Shown: positions 8,511 to 17,012 of the stretch, piece after piece
Position numbering within the stretch: position 1 is the first letter of the stretch
Layout: each line of letters begins with the position of its first letter
NCBI RefSeq assembly: GCF_047123305.1
Contig: NZ_CP138918.1
Location: forward strand, 4,190,767 to 4,254,766
Direction of reading: 5' to 3'
DNA: 64,000 bases
From: Thalassobius sp047123305
GTDB taxonomy: Bacteria; Pseudomonadota; Alphaproteobacteria; Rhodobacterales; Rhodobacteraceae
Translations under genes and position numbers: made by a program
The notes under the pieces: model-generated
The model's input: the letters and a program-made list of their open reading frames with translations, nothing else
Databases searched by the model: none
What the model was told of the DNA's origin: nothing

Positions 8511-9314
8511 TTATTTCCCTTTCCAAACGGGGTCACGTTTCTCAGCGAAGGCGCGGGCGCCTTCCAGCTGATCTTCTGAGGTGTAGAGCTTTTCGACGGT
8601 GGCAAACTGGCTCTGAGTGATGCGGTTCATGGCGTCTTGGAACTTCATGTCCTCGGCCTCTCGCACGATCTCCTTGATCGCGGCATTGACCAGCGGCGGG
8701 CCCGAGGCGATGAGCTGCGCCATCTCCCGCGCTTTCTCCATCAGTTGCTCCGCAGGATGCACCTGATTGATCAGCCCCCAACGCGCCGCCTCGTCAGTGT
8801 CCAGCCAGCGCCCGGTAAAAAGCATCTCCATCGCGATATGATACGGTATGCGTTTCGGCAATTTGATCGAGGCCGCATCCGCCACGGTGCCCGACCGGAT
8901 TTCCGGCAGGGCAAATGTCGCGTGTTCCGCCGCCAGAATGATATCGGCTGACAGCGCCAGCTCCAGCCCTCCGCCGCAGCAGATGCCGTTGATCGCCGCA
9001 ATCACCGGTTTGTTCAGGCCGCGCAGCTCTTGCAGGCCTCCAAAGCCACCAACGCCATAGTCGCCATCCACAGCATCGCCGTCTGCAGCCGCTTTCAGAT
9101 CCCAGCCGGGGCAGAAAAACTTCTCCCCCGTGCCGGTGATGACCGCCACTCGCAGGTCCGGATCATCGCGGAAGTCCTGAAACACCCGCCCCATGATCCG
9201 GCTGGTCGCCAGATCAATGGCATTGGCTTTGGGCCGGTTCAGCGTCACCTCCAGCACATGGCCGTCACGGTGGGTTTCAATCGGGTTTGATGTGTCAGCT
9301 GTCACGTCAGTCAT
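8511..9314 (-). CDS. Crotonase-family carnitinyl-CoA dehydratase (CaiD-like)
   Basis: 267 residues of the enoyl-CoA hydratase fold. Oxyanion-hole segments are FFCPGWDLKAA and INGICCGGGLELALSAD. The active-site helix FALPEIRSGTVADAA ends in a LPKRIP stretch that I find close to the equivalent part of E. coli CaiD. It would hydrate crotonobetainyl-CoA to carnitinyl-CoA. The start is fixed by AGGAGG 5 nt before the ATG at 9314. The gene overlaps the upstream ligase gene by 8 nt. CaiD-like substrate choice rests on the motif and the operon. Confidence 0.8.
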   Translation of the reverse strand: MTDVTADTSNPIETHRDGHVLEVTLNRPKANAIDLATSRIMGRVFQDFRDDPDLRVAVITGTGEKFFCPGWDLKAAADGDAVDGDYGVGGFGGLQELRGLNKPVIAAINGICCGGGLELALSADIILAAEHATFALPEIRSGTVADAASIKLPKRIPYHIAMEMLFTGRWLDTDEAARWGLINQVHPAEQLMEKAREMAQLIASGPPLVNAAIKEIVREAEDMKFQDAMNRITQSQFATVEKLYTSEDQLEGARAFAEKRDPVWKGK

Positions 9315-11346
9315 CGCGACCTCCTGTTTTGATAAGCGCATCCGCGGCAACTGCATCCTGTGCGCCGCAGATCAATGGGTTGATGTCCAATTCGGCGGGG
9401 CGATGAGCCATGACGTAGGCCTCCACCGCCAAGACCGCGTTGCAAATGGCGTCCATATTGGCGGGCGGCGCACCGCGATAGCCGGTCAGAAGACGGTGCA
9501 TTTTCAGCCCCGACAGGGCCCCTAGGACCGAAGCGCGATCCGTCGGCAGCAACAGGTGCTGCGCATCCTGCAACACCTCGGTCAGCACGCCGCCTGCCGC
9601 CAGTGTCAAGACATAGCCATGTGCGGGATCAAGGGTGACGCCGATCAGCAGCTCCGCCAGCTTATCCTGCAGCATTTCCTCAATGAGGAAGCTTTGCGCA
9701 CCGGCACCCGCAGCCATCCGACCCGCCGCCTCGGACACAGCTTCAGTCGAACAGAGGTTCAGCGCGACCCCTCCATGATCGCTTTTATGTGTCAGACCTT
9801 CGGCCTTCAGCACCACTGGGAACCCGACCTCAGCCGCCCGTTTCGCCGCCTCGTCGGCACCTGAGGCGCGGGCAAATCGCGGCACCCTGAGACCGAATGC
9901 GCCCAAGGCCGCTTTGGCCTCGGCCTCGCTCAGAACTTTGCCCTCGCCGCCCTCTGGCAACAGCAGTGGCACGCCAAACGGTTTCCCGACCGAGGCCGCT
10001 GCGCGGATACCTTCCAGCGCGGCCGACATGCCACAAAGCGGGATCACACCTTCGGCAATCAAATGCTCCGACAGATCCTCGGGCAGGCCTTCGGGCAGGC
10101 TGGCCAGCACAGCCATTGGCCGCCCGGTGTCCCGCAGGGTTGCCGCCACCGCGCGCAGCACCGGATCCCAGGCCGCCGCGTCGCAGGTGTCACCGCGTGG
10201 CAGGTCCAGCACCACCGCCCCCAGCGCCAGATCCGAAGTCATCATGGCGGAGAAACAGCGCTGCATCGCGGCCTCATCTCCCCAGATATAAGTGTGGTAA
10301 TCCAACGGGTTGGCGAGTGCGACACTGGGCCCCAAGGCCACCCGCAACCCCTGTTGCTGCCCCTCGGACAACGGTGGAAACGTCACGCCTGCGGCCGCGC
10401 CAAGATCCGCCATCAGACTGGCCTCCCCGCCCGAACAGGACATCGAGGCAATCCCCGCATGGTCCAGAGGCCCGGCCACATGCAGGACCTTTAGCGCCTC
10501 CACCAATCCCGTCAGCGATTGCACCTGTCCGATGCCCAACCGTTTCAACAGCGCCGCACTGCCCACAGCCGACCCCGCCAAAGATGCCGTATGAGACACC
10601 GTGGCCGCCTGCGCCTGTTCCGAGGCCCCCACTTTCAGCGCCACTATGGGTTTGCCAACGGCATCGGCCTCTGCCGCCAAACCCTCCAGCCCACGCAGAT
10701 CCCCGATGCCTTCGATGTGCAGCCCCAACGCCGTTACCCGAGGATCCGTCAACAGCTCCCGCGCCACCTCGGCCAGATCGGTCTGCGCCTGATTGCCCAG
10801 CGTCACCACGTAGGCCAGCGGCAGGCCGCGCCGCTGCATGGTGAGGTTGATGGCAATGTTGGAGCTTTGCGTCAGGATCGCCACGCCGCGCGCCACCCGT
10901 TTGCCACCATGCTGATCCGGCCACAGCGCTGCACCATCAAGGTAATTCAGGAACCCATAACAATTCGGCCCAAGGATCGGCATGTCCCCCGCCGCCTGCA
11001 AAAGCGCGACTTGCAGGCCCGCGCCATCGCCGGTTTCGGCCTCCGCCTCGGAAAAGCCCGAGGCAAAGCAGACCGCACCCCCCGCCCCGATTTGACTCAA
11101 CTGACGCACCACTTCGACCGTGGCCGTACGGTTGACCCCAACAAACACCGCATCCGGCGGCTCTGGCAGGTCCGCCACGCAGGCAACCGTCGCCACACCG
11201 GCAACCTCGGCCCGCTTGGGATACACGGCAAAGAGTTTGCCCTGATAGCCGATCTTGCGGCATTGTTCGATCACACTCGCCCCCCAGGCCCCGCCGCCGA
11301 TCACAGCGATTGAGCGTGGGGTCAGCAGCCGTGACAGCCGCCGCAA
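9307..11346 (-). CDS. Acyl-CoA synthetase, NDP-forming (acetate-CoA ligase ADP-forming family)
   Basis: 679 residues with the single-chain domain order: CoA-binding Rossmann (SIAVIGGGAWG, 12-22), succinyl-CoA-ligase-like domains with the phospho-His252 in VSHTASLAG, and a C-terminal ATP-grasp domain (THKSDHGGVALN). These enzymes join an acid, CoA and ATP, releasing ADP and phosphate. In this operon the likely acid is gamma-butyrobetaine, crotonobetaine or carnitine. The known enteric enzyme for this job, CaiC, belongs to the unrelated AMP-forming class. The start is a TTG three bases after the upstream stop, preceded by a GGGGG stretch; I see no ATG or GTG that would keep the first motif. Confidence 0.8.
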   Translation of the reverse strand: MRRLSRLLTPRSIAVIGGGAWGASVIEQCRKIGYQGKLFAVYPKRAEVAGVATVACVADLPEPPDAVFVGVNRTATVEVVRQLSQIGAGGAVCFASGFSEAEAETGDGAGLQVALLQAAGDMPILGPNCYGFLNYLDGAALWPDQHGGKRVARGVAILTQSSNIAINLTMQRRGLPLAYVVTLGNQAQTDLAEVARELLTDPRVTALGLHIEGIGDLRGLEGLAAEADAVGKPIVALKVGASEQAQAATVSHTASLAGSAVGSAALLKRLGIGQVQSLTGLVEALKVLHVAGPLDHAGIASMSCSGGEASLMADLGAAAGVTFPPLSEGQQQGLRVALGPSVALANPLDYHTYIWGDEAAMQRCFSAMMTSDLALGAVVLDLPRGDTCDAAAWDPVLRAVAATLRDTGRPMAVLASLPEGLPEDLSEHLIAEGVIPLCGMSAALEGIRAAASVGKPFGVPLLLPEGGEGKVLSEAEAKAALGAFGLRVPRFARASGADEAAKRAAEVGFPVVLKAEGLTHKSDHGGVALNLCSTEAVSEAAGRMAAGAGAQSFLIEEMLQDKLAELLIGVTLDPAHGYVLTLAAGGVLTEVLQDAQHLLLPTDRASVLGALSGLKMHRLLTGYRGAPPANMDAICNAVLAVEAYVMAHRPAELDINPLICGAQDAVAADALIKTGGRDD

Positions 11347-11349
11347 GGC

Positions 11350-12534
11350 TCAGGCCCCCAAGGGCCGGAACAGATCCCGGCTGATGATGTGACGTTGAAT
11401 TTCCGAAGTGCCGTCCCAGATCCGCTCGACCCGGGCGTCGCGCCAGAACCGCTCGATCGGAAAGTCATCCATCAGCCCCATGCCACCAAAAATCTGCAAG
11501 GTGGTGTCGGTGACCCGCGCCAGCATCTCACTGGCGTAAAGTTTCGCACTGGCGATCTCGCGGTTGGCGGGCAGCCCCTGATCCAATCGCCAGGCCCCCG
11601 ACAGCGTCATCCAGTCGGCGGCGTCGATCTCGGTGATCATATCGGCGACTTGAAAGCTGATGCCCTGAAACTTGGCAATCTGCTGACCGAACTGTTTACG
11701 CTCGATGGCATATTGCAGCGCGTGATCAAAACAGCGCCGCGCCCGTCCCACACAGAAGGCGGCAACCGTCAGGCGGGTGGCGTAGAGCCATTCGTTCATC
11801 ACATCGAACCCGCCATCCACCTCGCCCAGAACCTGCGCATCCGGCAGGCGGCAATCATCAAAAGCCAGGATGTAATTCTTGTACCCCTTGTGACTGACCG
11901 AATTATAACCTTCACGCACATCAAAACCGGGATGACCACGATCAACCAGAAAACAGGTGATCCGTTTCTTCGGCCCGCGTGGGGTATCATCGACGCCGGT
12001 GGCGACAAAAACGATAAAGAAATCCGCGTGTTCCGCACCCGAAATAAAGTGTTTCGAGCCGTTGATGACCCAATCCCCACCATCGCGCACCGCCTGACAT
12101 TTCATGCCCCGCACGTCGGAACCGGCATCGGGTTCCGTCATCGCAAGCGCGTCCATCCGTTCACCCCGCACGGCAGGCAGCAGGTATTTCTCGCGCTGTT
12201 CCCCTGCGCAGGCCATCAGGATGTTTTGCGGCCGACCAAAGAAATGCGTCAGCGCCATCGACCCGCGCCCCAGCTCCCGTTCAACGAGGGTGAAGTCGAT
12301 GTGGCTCAGCCCCGCGCCACCGACCTCTTCGGGGAAGTTGCAAGCGTAAAATCCCAGATCGAGGCATTTCTGCTTGATCTCGTTGCCCAGTTCCAGCGGC
12401 ACATGGCCGGTGCGGTCGACCTCTGCCTCATGTGGGTAAATCTCTTTCTCCACAAAGCTGCGGACAGTGGAGACGATCATCTCCTGCTCTTCACTCAGGC
12501 CGAAATTCAGCCCTGATGCCTGATCCTGTTGCAT
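11350..12534 (-). CDS. Acyl-CoA dehydrogenase, probable gamma-butyrobetainyl-CoA dehydrogenase
   Basis: 394 residues, the normal length for short-chain FAD acyl-CoA dehydrogenases. Seen are ALAMTEPDAGSDVRG (FAD/substrate loop), FGQQIAKFQ and QIFGGMG. In most relatives the C-terminal motif reads YEGTSEIQ with the catalytic Glu; here it is WDGTSEIQ, with Asp374 in that place. The alternative Glu used by isovaleryl- and long-chain enzymes is not obvious either (YATRL where ER is expected). First gene of the operon, divergent from the CdhR-type regulator. It would convert gamma-butyrobetainyl-CoA to crotonobetainyl-CoA. Confidence 0.82.
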   Translation of the reverse strand: MQQDQASGLNFGLSEEQEMIVSTVRSFVEKEIYPHEAEVDRTGHVPLELGNEIKQKCLDLGFYACNFPEEVGGAGLSHIDFTLVERELGRGSMALTHFFGRPQNILMACAGEQREKYLLPAVRGERMDALAMTEPDAGSDVRGMKCQAVRDGGDWVINGSKHFISGAEHADFFIVFVATGVDDTPRGPKKRITCFLVDRGHPGFDVREGYNSVSHKGYKNYILAFDDCRLPDAQVLGEVDGGFDVMNEWLYATRLTVAAFCVGRARRCFDHALQYAIERKQFGQQIAKFQGISFQVADMITEIDAADWMTLSGAWRLDQGLPANREIASAKLYASEMLARVTDTTLQIFGGMGLMDDFPIERFWRDARVERIWDGTSEIQRHIISRDLFRPLGA

Positions 12535-12618
12535 CCGAAATCCCTGTTTGCGTCATTGCGTTTTTCAAAACGCTAGCGCAGGGTTTTGCGGCCAACCTTG
12601 CGGGAATTGCCAAAAATC

Positions 12619-13560
12619 ATGCCAGAATCGCAACAAAACCTTCGCCATTTTGGCATTCTGCTGTTTGAGGGTTTTTCAAACCTCTGCCTTGCCAATGCGG
12701 TGGAGCCTTTGCGCGCCGCCAATTCCCTGTCGCGCCGTCCGCTTTACAGCTGGTCTCACTACGGGCTGACAGATGCCGCTTTGCAGTCCTCCTCGGCGCT
12801 GCCGGTGCAACCTCAGGCCCTGACGGCAGAGGCAAAAGGCGCGGCGCTTTTGGTGATGCCCAGCTACGGGTTTGAGACGCTTGACACCCCGGCCCTGCGG
12901 CGTCAGCTGCGGGCGGCGGCGGGGCGGTTTGACCTGATGGCCGGCCTGGACACAGGGGCGTGGTTGCTGGCGGGGGCTGGTCTATTGGACGGCCACCGCG
13001 CCACTGCCCATTGGGATATTCTGGCCGCGCTGGAAGAGACGTTTCCCGAGGTTGAGGTCAGCGACAGCCGCTTCATTCTGGACGGCAACCGCGCCAGTTG
13101 CGGCGGGGCCACAACCACGCTGGAACTGATGATGGAGCTGATCGAACAGCACCACGGGGCAGCGCTGGCGCTGGAAGTCGCTTCTCTCTTCATGTTTGGC
13201 GAACGCGACCCGCAGGTGAACCCCCTTCGTCGCTGGCCCGAGGATCAACTGCTGCGCGCCGCCGCCGCCTTAATGCGCCGCAATGTGGAACACCCGCTGG
13301 AGATCCCTGCGATTGCTCGGCATTTGGGTATTTCGCAACGGCGGCTGGAACAGGTGGCGCAGGCCGAAAGCGGCACCAGCCCCGCCCGGATTTACCGCCG
13401 GATCCGGCTCGGAGAAGCGCGCAGACGGTTGGAGCAAACCCGCGAAAGCGTTGCCGAAATTACCCTGCGTTGCGGCTACCGCGATCCTACGGCTATGGCG
13501 CGGGCGTTTCGCGCCGAATTCGGCCTCTCCCCGCGGGAGGCCCGGCAGCGCGTGACCTGA
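12619..13560 (+). CDS. GlxA/AraC-family transcriptional regulator, CdhR-like
   Basis: 313 residues: an N-terminal DJ-1/PfpI-like (GATase1-like) domain (FGILLFEGFS ... DLMAGLDTGAW) and a C-terminal double helix-turn-helix of the AraC type (IPAIARHLGISQRRLEQVAQAE; CGYRDPTAMARAFRAEFG). CdhR and GbdR, which control carnitine and betaine catabolism in Pseudomonas, have this architecture. It diverges from the carnitine operon across 84 bp, as expected for its activator. The ATG at 12619 begins just before the first conserved strand; no good ribosome site is visible, so an earlier ATG at 12586 is possible. Confidence 0.85.
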   Translation: MPESQQNLRHFGILLFEGFSNLCLANAVEPLRAANSLSRRPLYSWSHYGLTDAALQSSSALPVQPQALTAEAKGAALLVMPSYGFETLDTPALRRQLRAAAGRFDLMAGLDTGAWLLAGAGLLDGHRATAHWDILAALEETFPEVEVSDSRFILDGNRASCGGATTTLELMMELIEQHHGAALALEVASLFMFGERDPQVNPLRRWPEDQLLRAAAALMRRNVEHPLEIPAIARHLGISQRRLEQVAQAESGTSPARIYRRIRLGEARRRLEQTRESVAEITLRCGYRDPTAMARAFRAEFGLSPREARQRVT

Positions 13561-13574
13561 ACAGGCGTGGCCAA

Positions 13575-13603
13575 ACAAAAAGGGCCACCCCGAAGGATGG
13601 CCC
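13575..13603 (-). terminator. Terminator between the convergent regulator and ProVWX genes
   Basis: Stem GGGCCA-CC pairs with GG-TGGCCC (13582-13603). On the minus strand it is followed by TTTTTGTTT (complement of 13573-13581), so it mainly ends the proVW transcript. The stem may also stop the converging regulator transcript. Confidence 0.8.
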
Positions 13604-13626
13604 CTGTGTGTCTTCACACACCCAAG

Positions 13627-14652
13627 CTAGGTGTGCAGCGCCTGAATAGCCCGCGTCAGGGAAACAGACCCCGCCACAGCCCCCGACGGATCCGTAACCA
13701 TGATGGTCTGGTTCGGCGCATCGGCCAGCGGGCCCAGCGCGTCCTCCAACACGGTGTTGCCCGCCATCTGCGGTGCTCCATTGGGGGTCACGCCCGTCGC
13801 CAAAGGTTCGGTGATCGCCCGCAGCTGGATCACCCGCCCGCGGTTGATGTCCTTGATAAAGTCGCGAATGTAGTCATCAGCCGGGTTCAGCACAATTTCC
13901 TGCGCATCGCCTTTCTGTACCATACCGCCGTCTCGCAGGATCGCAATATTGTCCCCAAGCCGCAGCGCCTCATCCAAATCATGGGTGATGAACACGATGG
14001 TTTTATGCAGCTCTTCCTGCAACTCCAGCAAGATCGACTGCATGTCGAACCGGATCAGCGGATCAAGCGCCGAAAACGCTTCATCCATCAGGAGGATATC
14101 CGCATCTGTTGCCAGACCGCGCGCCAGTCCAACCCGTTGTTGCATACCGCCGGACAGCTGGCCGGGGAACTTATCCGCATAGCCCGCAAGGCCGACACGC
14201 TCGATCCAATGAGAGGTGCGATTGAGGATATCCGCCTCCTCCACACCCTGCACTTCCAGCCCGTAGCCGACGTTTTCCCGCACGGTCCGATGCGGCAGCA
14301 AGGCGAATTTCTGGAACACCATCGACATTTTGAAGCGCCGCAAATCGCGCAGTTGCACGTCGTTCATGGCCAGAACATTCTCGCCGTCAATCGACAGCTT
14401 GCCGCCCGTGGGTTCGATCAGACGGTTGATATGGCGGATCAGGGTGGACTTGCCTGACCCCGACAGCCCCATCACGACCTGAATTTGGCGCGGCTGGATA
14501 TCGAGAGAGACATTGTCGACCCCCAACACATGATTGTGCTGTTCCAAAAGGTCGTCTTTGCTCATGCCCTGCTGCACCTTGGGAAGGTGCTTCTTCGGGT
14601 TGGTCCCGAAGATTTTGTAGAGGTTTTCGATCTTGATCTTTGGTTCAGTCAT
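13627..14652 (-). CDS. proV: Betaine/carnitine-type ABC transporter, ATP-binding subunit
   Basis: 341 residues. Walker A GLSGSGKST, Q-loop FQKFALLPHRTV, signature LSGGMQQRVGLARG, Walker B ILLMDEAFSALD and switch His in FITHDLDEA are all present. The C-terminal 80 residues (from about 260) look like a single CBS-type remnant (TIMVTDPSGAVAGSVSLTRA), as in ProV/OpuAA proteins that sense ionic strength with two CBS domains. The start at 14652 overlaps the permease stop by 8 nt. Given the adjacent carnitine genes the importer probably carries carnitine, gamma-butyrobetaine or betaine. Confidence 0.9.
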   Translation of the reverse strand: MTEPKIKIENLYKIFGTNPKKHLPKVQQGMSKDDLLEQHNHVLGVDNVSLDIQPRQIQVVMGLSGSGKSTLIRHINRLIEPTGGKLSIDGENVLAMNDVQLRDLRRFKMSMVFQKFALLPHRTVRENVGYGLEVQGVEEADILNRTSHWIERVGLAGYADKFPGQLSGGMQQRVGLARGLATDADILLMDEAFSALDPLIRFDMQSILLELQEELHKTIVFITHDLDEALRLGDNIAILRDGGMVQKGDAQEIVLNPADDYIRDFIKDINRGRVIQLRAITEPLATGVTPNGAPQMAGNTVLEDALGPLADAPNQTIMVTDPSGAVAGSVSLTRAIQALHT

Positions 14653-15535
14653 GCCCCTGCCCCCGATATGCCTGCAGGCGCTTGCCGTAGCTTTGTGAAA
14701 TGCGGTCAAAGATGATCGCGAGCGCCACAATGGCCAGACCGTTCATCAGGCCCAGCGCAAGATACTGGTTCGAAATCGCCCGCAGCACAGGCACCCCAAG
14801 GCCTTTCACCCCAATCATCGAGGCAATGACCACCATCGACAGGGCCATCATGATTGTCTGGTTCACCCCGGCAAAAATATTGGGCAGCGCCAGCGGCACC
14901 TGCACACCAAAAAGTTTCTGCCGTGGCGACGCGCCGAAAGCATCCGCCGCTTCCAGCACATCCTTGTCCACCAGTCGAATGCCCAGATTGGTCAGGCGCA
15001 CAATTGGCGGGATCGCGTAGATCAGAACCGCCAACAGCCCCGGCACCTTGCCGATGCCCAGCAGCATCACCACCGGGATCAGGTAAACAAAGCTGGGAAT
15101 GGTCTGCATCACGTCCAGAACCGGCGTGATCGTCGCCTGCATCCGGTCAGACCGTGACATCAGGATGCCGATGGGAATGCCGATCAGGATGCACAGCAGG
15201 GTGGCAACCGAAATGATTGCCAGCGTGGCCATGGTGTCTTCCCACATGCCCATGAAGCCGATCACCAGAAAGGCGATGCCGGTGCCCACGGTGATTTTCC
15301 AGCTGCGCGAGCCCAGCCAGGCGAGGCCGCCCATGATCACAATGATCAACGGCCAAGGGGTCGCCAGAAGCAGTTTCTCGAACCAGACCAGGAAGTGCAG
15401 CAGCGGTGAGAAGAACACCTCCAGCGCTTCGCCGTATTCGCGCGAAAAGCCACGAAAGGCCCCATCGATTGTATTTTTGAAATCAGCGAGGTCACGTCGC
15501 CCCAGCGACGGAAACTCGGTCAGGAACTCCCACAT
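14645..15535 (-). CDS. proW: Betaine/carnitine-type ABC transporter, permease subunit
   Basis: 296 residues, with an N-terminal cytoplasmic/periplasmic segment, two early hydrophobic helices, then a BPD_transp_1 domain. The ATPase-coupling EAA loop is EAADAFGASPRQKLFGVQVPLA-like (about 185-206). ProW-type permeases form homodimers in the inner membrane with two ProV subunits. The gene lies between the binding-protein gene (115 bp upstream, with an intercistronic hairpin) and proV (8-nt overlap). Confidence 0.9.
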   Translation of the reverse strand: MWEFLTEFPSLGRRDLADFKNTIDGAFRGFSREYGEALEVFFSPLLHFLVWFEKLLLATPWPLIIVIMGGLAWLGSRSWKITVGTGIAFLVIGFMGMWEDTMATLAIISVATLLCILIGIPIGILMSRSDRMQATITPVLDVMQTIPSFVYLIPVVMLLGIGKVPGLLAVLIYAIPPIVRLTNLGIRLVDKDVLEAADAFGASPRQKLFGVQVPLALPNIFAGVNQTIMMALSMVVIASMIGVKGLGVPVLRAISNQYLALGLMNGLAIVALAIIFDRISQSYGKRLQAYRGQGHD

Positions 15536-15606
15536 GGTTCCACCCCCTTCTGGTCTTGCCCTATTGGCCCTCCCCGCCGCCCCTTATCCATGAGACGCGC
15601 AAGGAA

Positions 15607-15630
15607 ACGGGGGAGCGTTTGCCCCCCCGT
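15607..15630 (-). terminator. Intercistronic hairpin between binding protein and permease genes
   Basis: ACGGGGG (15607-15613) pairs with CCCCCGT (15624-15630) around a 10-nt loop, 21 nt after the binding-protein stop on the minus strand. No T-run follows, so it is more likely an attenuator or mRNA-stabilising stem that keeps the binding protein in excess over the permease than a full stop. Confidence 0.45.
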
Positions 15631-15650
15631 CCACGGTATGATCGGTCAGA

Positions 15651-16655
15651 TCACAGTTCTTTCTTCACGCCCATCGCGGCATCTTCGCTGACCCAGGCTT
15701 CCCAGATTTCGGGATAGGTCTCCAGGAAGTGCCAGGCGGCATCGCCACCGGTCGCCTGATTTTCATTCATGTAAACCAGCATGGTGTTCATCACGTCCCC
15801 CGGGAACACACGTTCCTTGAGGTAATCCACTGCAATGCCGCCTTCATTCAGGAAACGATCAGTGACCACGGTATGCACCTCGGATTCGGTGTAAGAGGTC
15901 ATCTGCGGTTCCAGACATTCCTGTTCCGGCTTCACGATGCAGCCGTCCCAGTTTTCTGAACCACCCCATTCGGTTTCCCACTCCAGCAGAGTCAGGTTGT
16001 ACTTGCCGATCATTGCAGTTGGGGCCCAGTAGTAACCAAACCAGTTCTCACCCCGTTCAACCGCCTTGGCGATCGAACCGTCGAGACCGGCAGCCGAGCC
16101 CGGATCAACCAGGGTCCAGCCTTTGTCTTTCATGCCGAAGGCGCGGAACAGGTTGGCATTGGACAGCTGACAGCCCCAGCCGGCCGGGCAGCCCAGGAAA
16201 GCGCCTTTGCTTTCATCTTCGACGTAGGGGAACAGGTCAGGACGGGCCAAAACCTTTTCCACGGTGTTCAGCTCGGGATGGGCTTCCACAAAGGCAGGCG
16301 ACACCCACCAGCCTTCCCCCAGACCGGTGATCGGGCCGTTGACAACCGAATGCAGGCGCCCTTCTTCGGTGGCTTTGGCCAGCGGATCGCGCACCGCGTT
16401 GATCCACAGTTCACCGGCAACATCCGGTTCGCCTTTTTCGTTCATCGACGCAAAGGTTGTGGTGGTTGCGCCGGGCACCAGGTCCACTTCGCAGCCATAC
16501 CCTTCTTCGAGGATGATTTTGTCCACGTTGGCCATCAATTCACCTGAGGCCCAGTTCCATTCTGCAATGGTGACGTTGCCACAATCCGCAGCGGCAGCCC
16601 CGGCCAACAGAGATACACTCACACTCATCGCGCCAAGCGCTGTGATCTTTTTCAT
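15651..16655 (-). CDS. Betaine/carnitine-type ABC transporter, periplasmic binding protein
   Basis: 334 residues with a Sec signal peptide (MKKITALGAMSVSVSLLAGAAAA, split before ADCG) and an OpuAC-type fold. Many tryptophans fall where OpuAC proteins build the aromatic box for a trimethylammonium group (AEWNWASGE, GEGWWVSP, NWFGYYWAPT, EWETEWGG). It also has four or more cysteines (CGNV, GYGC, CPAGWGCQ, CIVKPEQEC) that could form disulfides. First gene of the importer operon, with a 357-bp upstream region carrying repeated CGACAT elements. Carnitine or gamma-butyrobetaine is inferred from neighbours; glycine betaine, choline or TMAO are alternatives. Confidence 0.87.
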   Translation of the reverse strand: MKKITALGAMSVSVSLLAGAAAADCGNVTIAEWNWASGELMANVDKIILEEGYGCEVDLVPGATTTTFASMNEKGEPDVAGELWINAVRDPLAKATEEGRLHSVVNGPITGLGEGWWVSPAFVEAHPELNTVEKVLARPDLFPYVEDESKGAFLGCPAGWGCQLSNANLFRAFGMKDKGWTLVDPGSAAGLDGSIAKAVERGENWFGYYWAPTAMIGKYNLTLLEWETEWGGSENWDGCIVKPEQECLEPQMTSYTESEVHTVVTDRFLNEGGIAVDYLKERVFPGDVMNTMLVYMNENQATGGDAAWHFLETYPEIWEAWVSEDAAMGVKKEL

Positions 16656-17012
16656 GTTCAGATTTCTCCCAAAGACTTTTTCAAGTTACTCAACCACGAT
16701 CATTTCTGTCGCGTTATCTCACCGCCGGAGAGGGCGATTTCCCGGTACAGCTTTCCCACCAAAGAGCTACCAAACCATGAACCAAAAACGACATTTAGCC
16801 GGGCCTATGTCGGAAACAGACCACACGTGGGATTCAAAGTAAACTGCCAAGCGCCGCCGTCCAGCAATCGTGATCGCTGGTTTTACAGTTATTTTTGCCG
16901 TTTCAATGCAGGGTGCGCCCACTTCAGCCCCGAACACCCCAGCATTGTGCGCAGGAACGGTGGTCCAAAACGATGTCGTTTTTAGACCTCTGTTTCTGCG
17001 CGCGACTTAGCC
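16656..17012. other. Non-coding regulatory region upstream of the binding-protein gene
   Basis: No gene is supported. The region combines the promoter side of the ABC importer and the 3' end of the small membrane protein gene. The element CGACAT/ATGTCG recurs: CGACAT at 16789-16794 and ATGTCG at 16807-16812 form an inverted repeat with 12-nt spacing, and a palindrome AAAACGATGTCGTTTT lies at 16967-16982. The first pair is a candidate site for the CdhR-like regulator. The second may instead be a short hairpin ending the 17013-17405 transcript. Confidence 0.4.
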
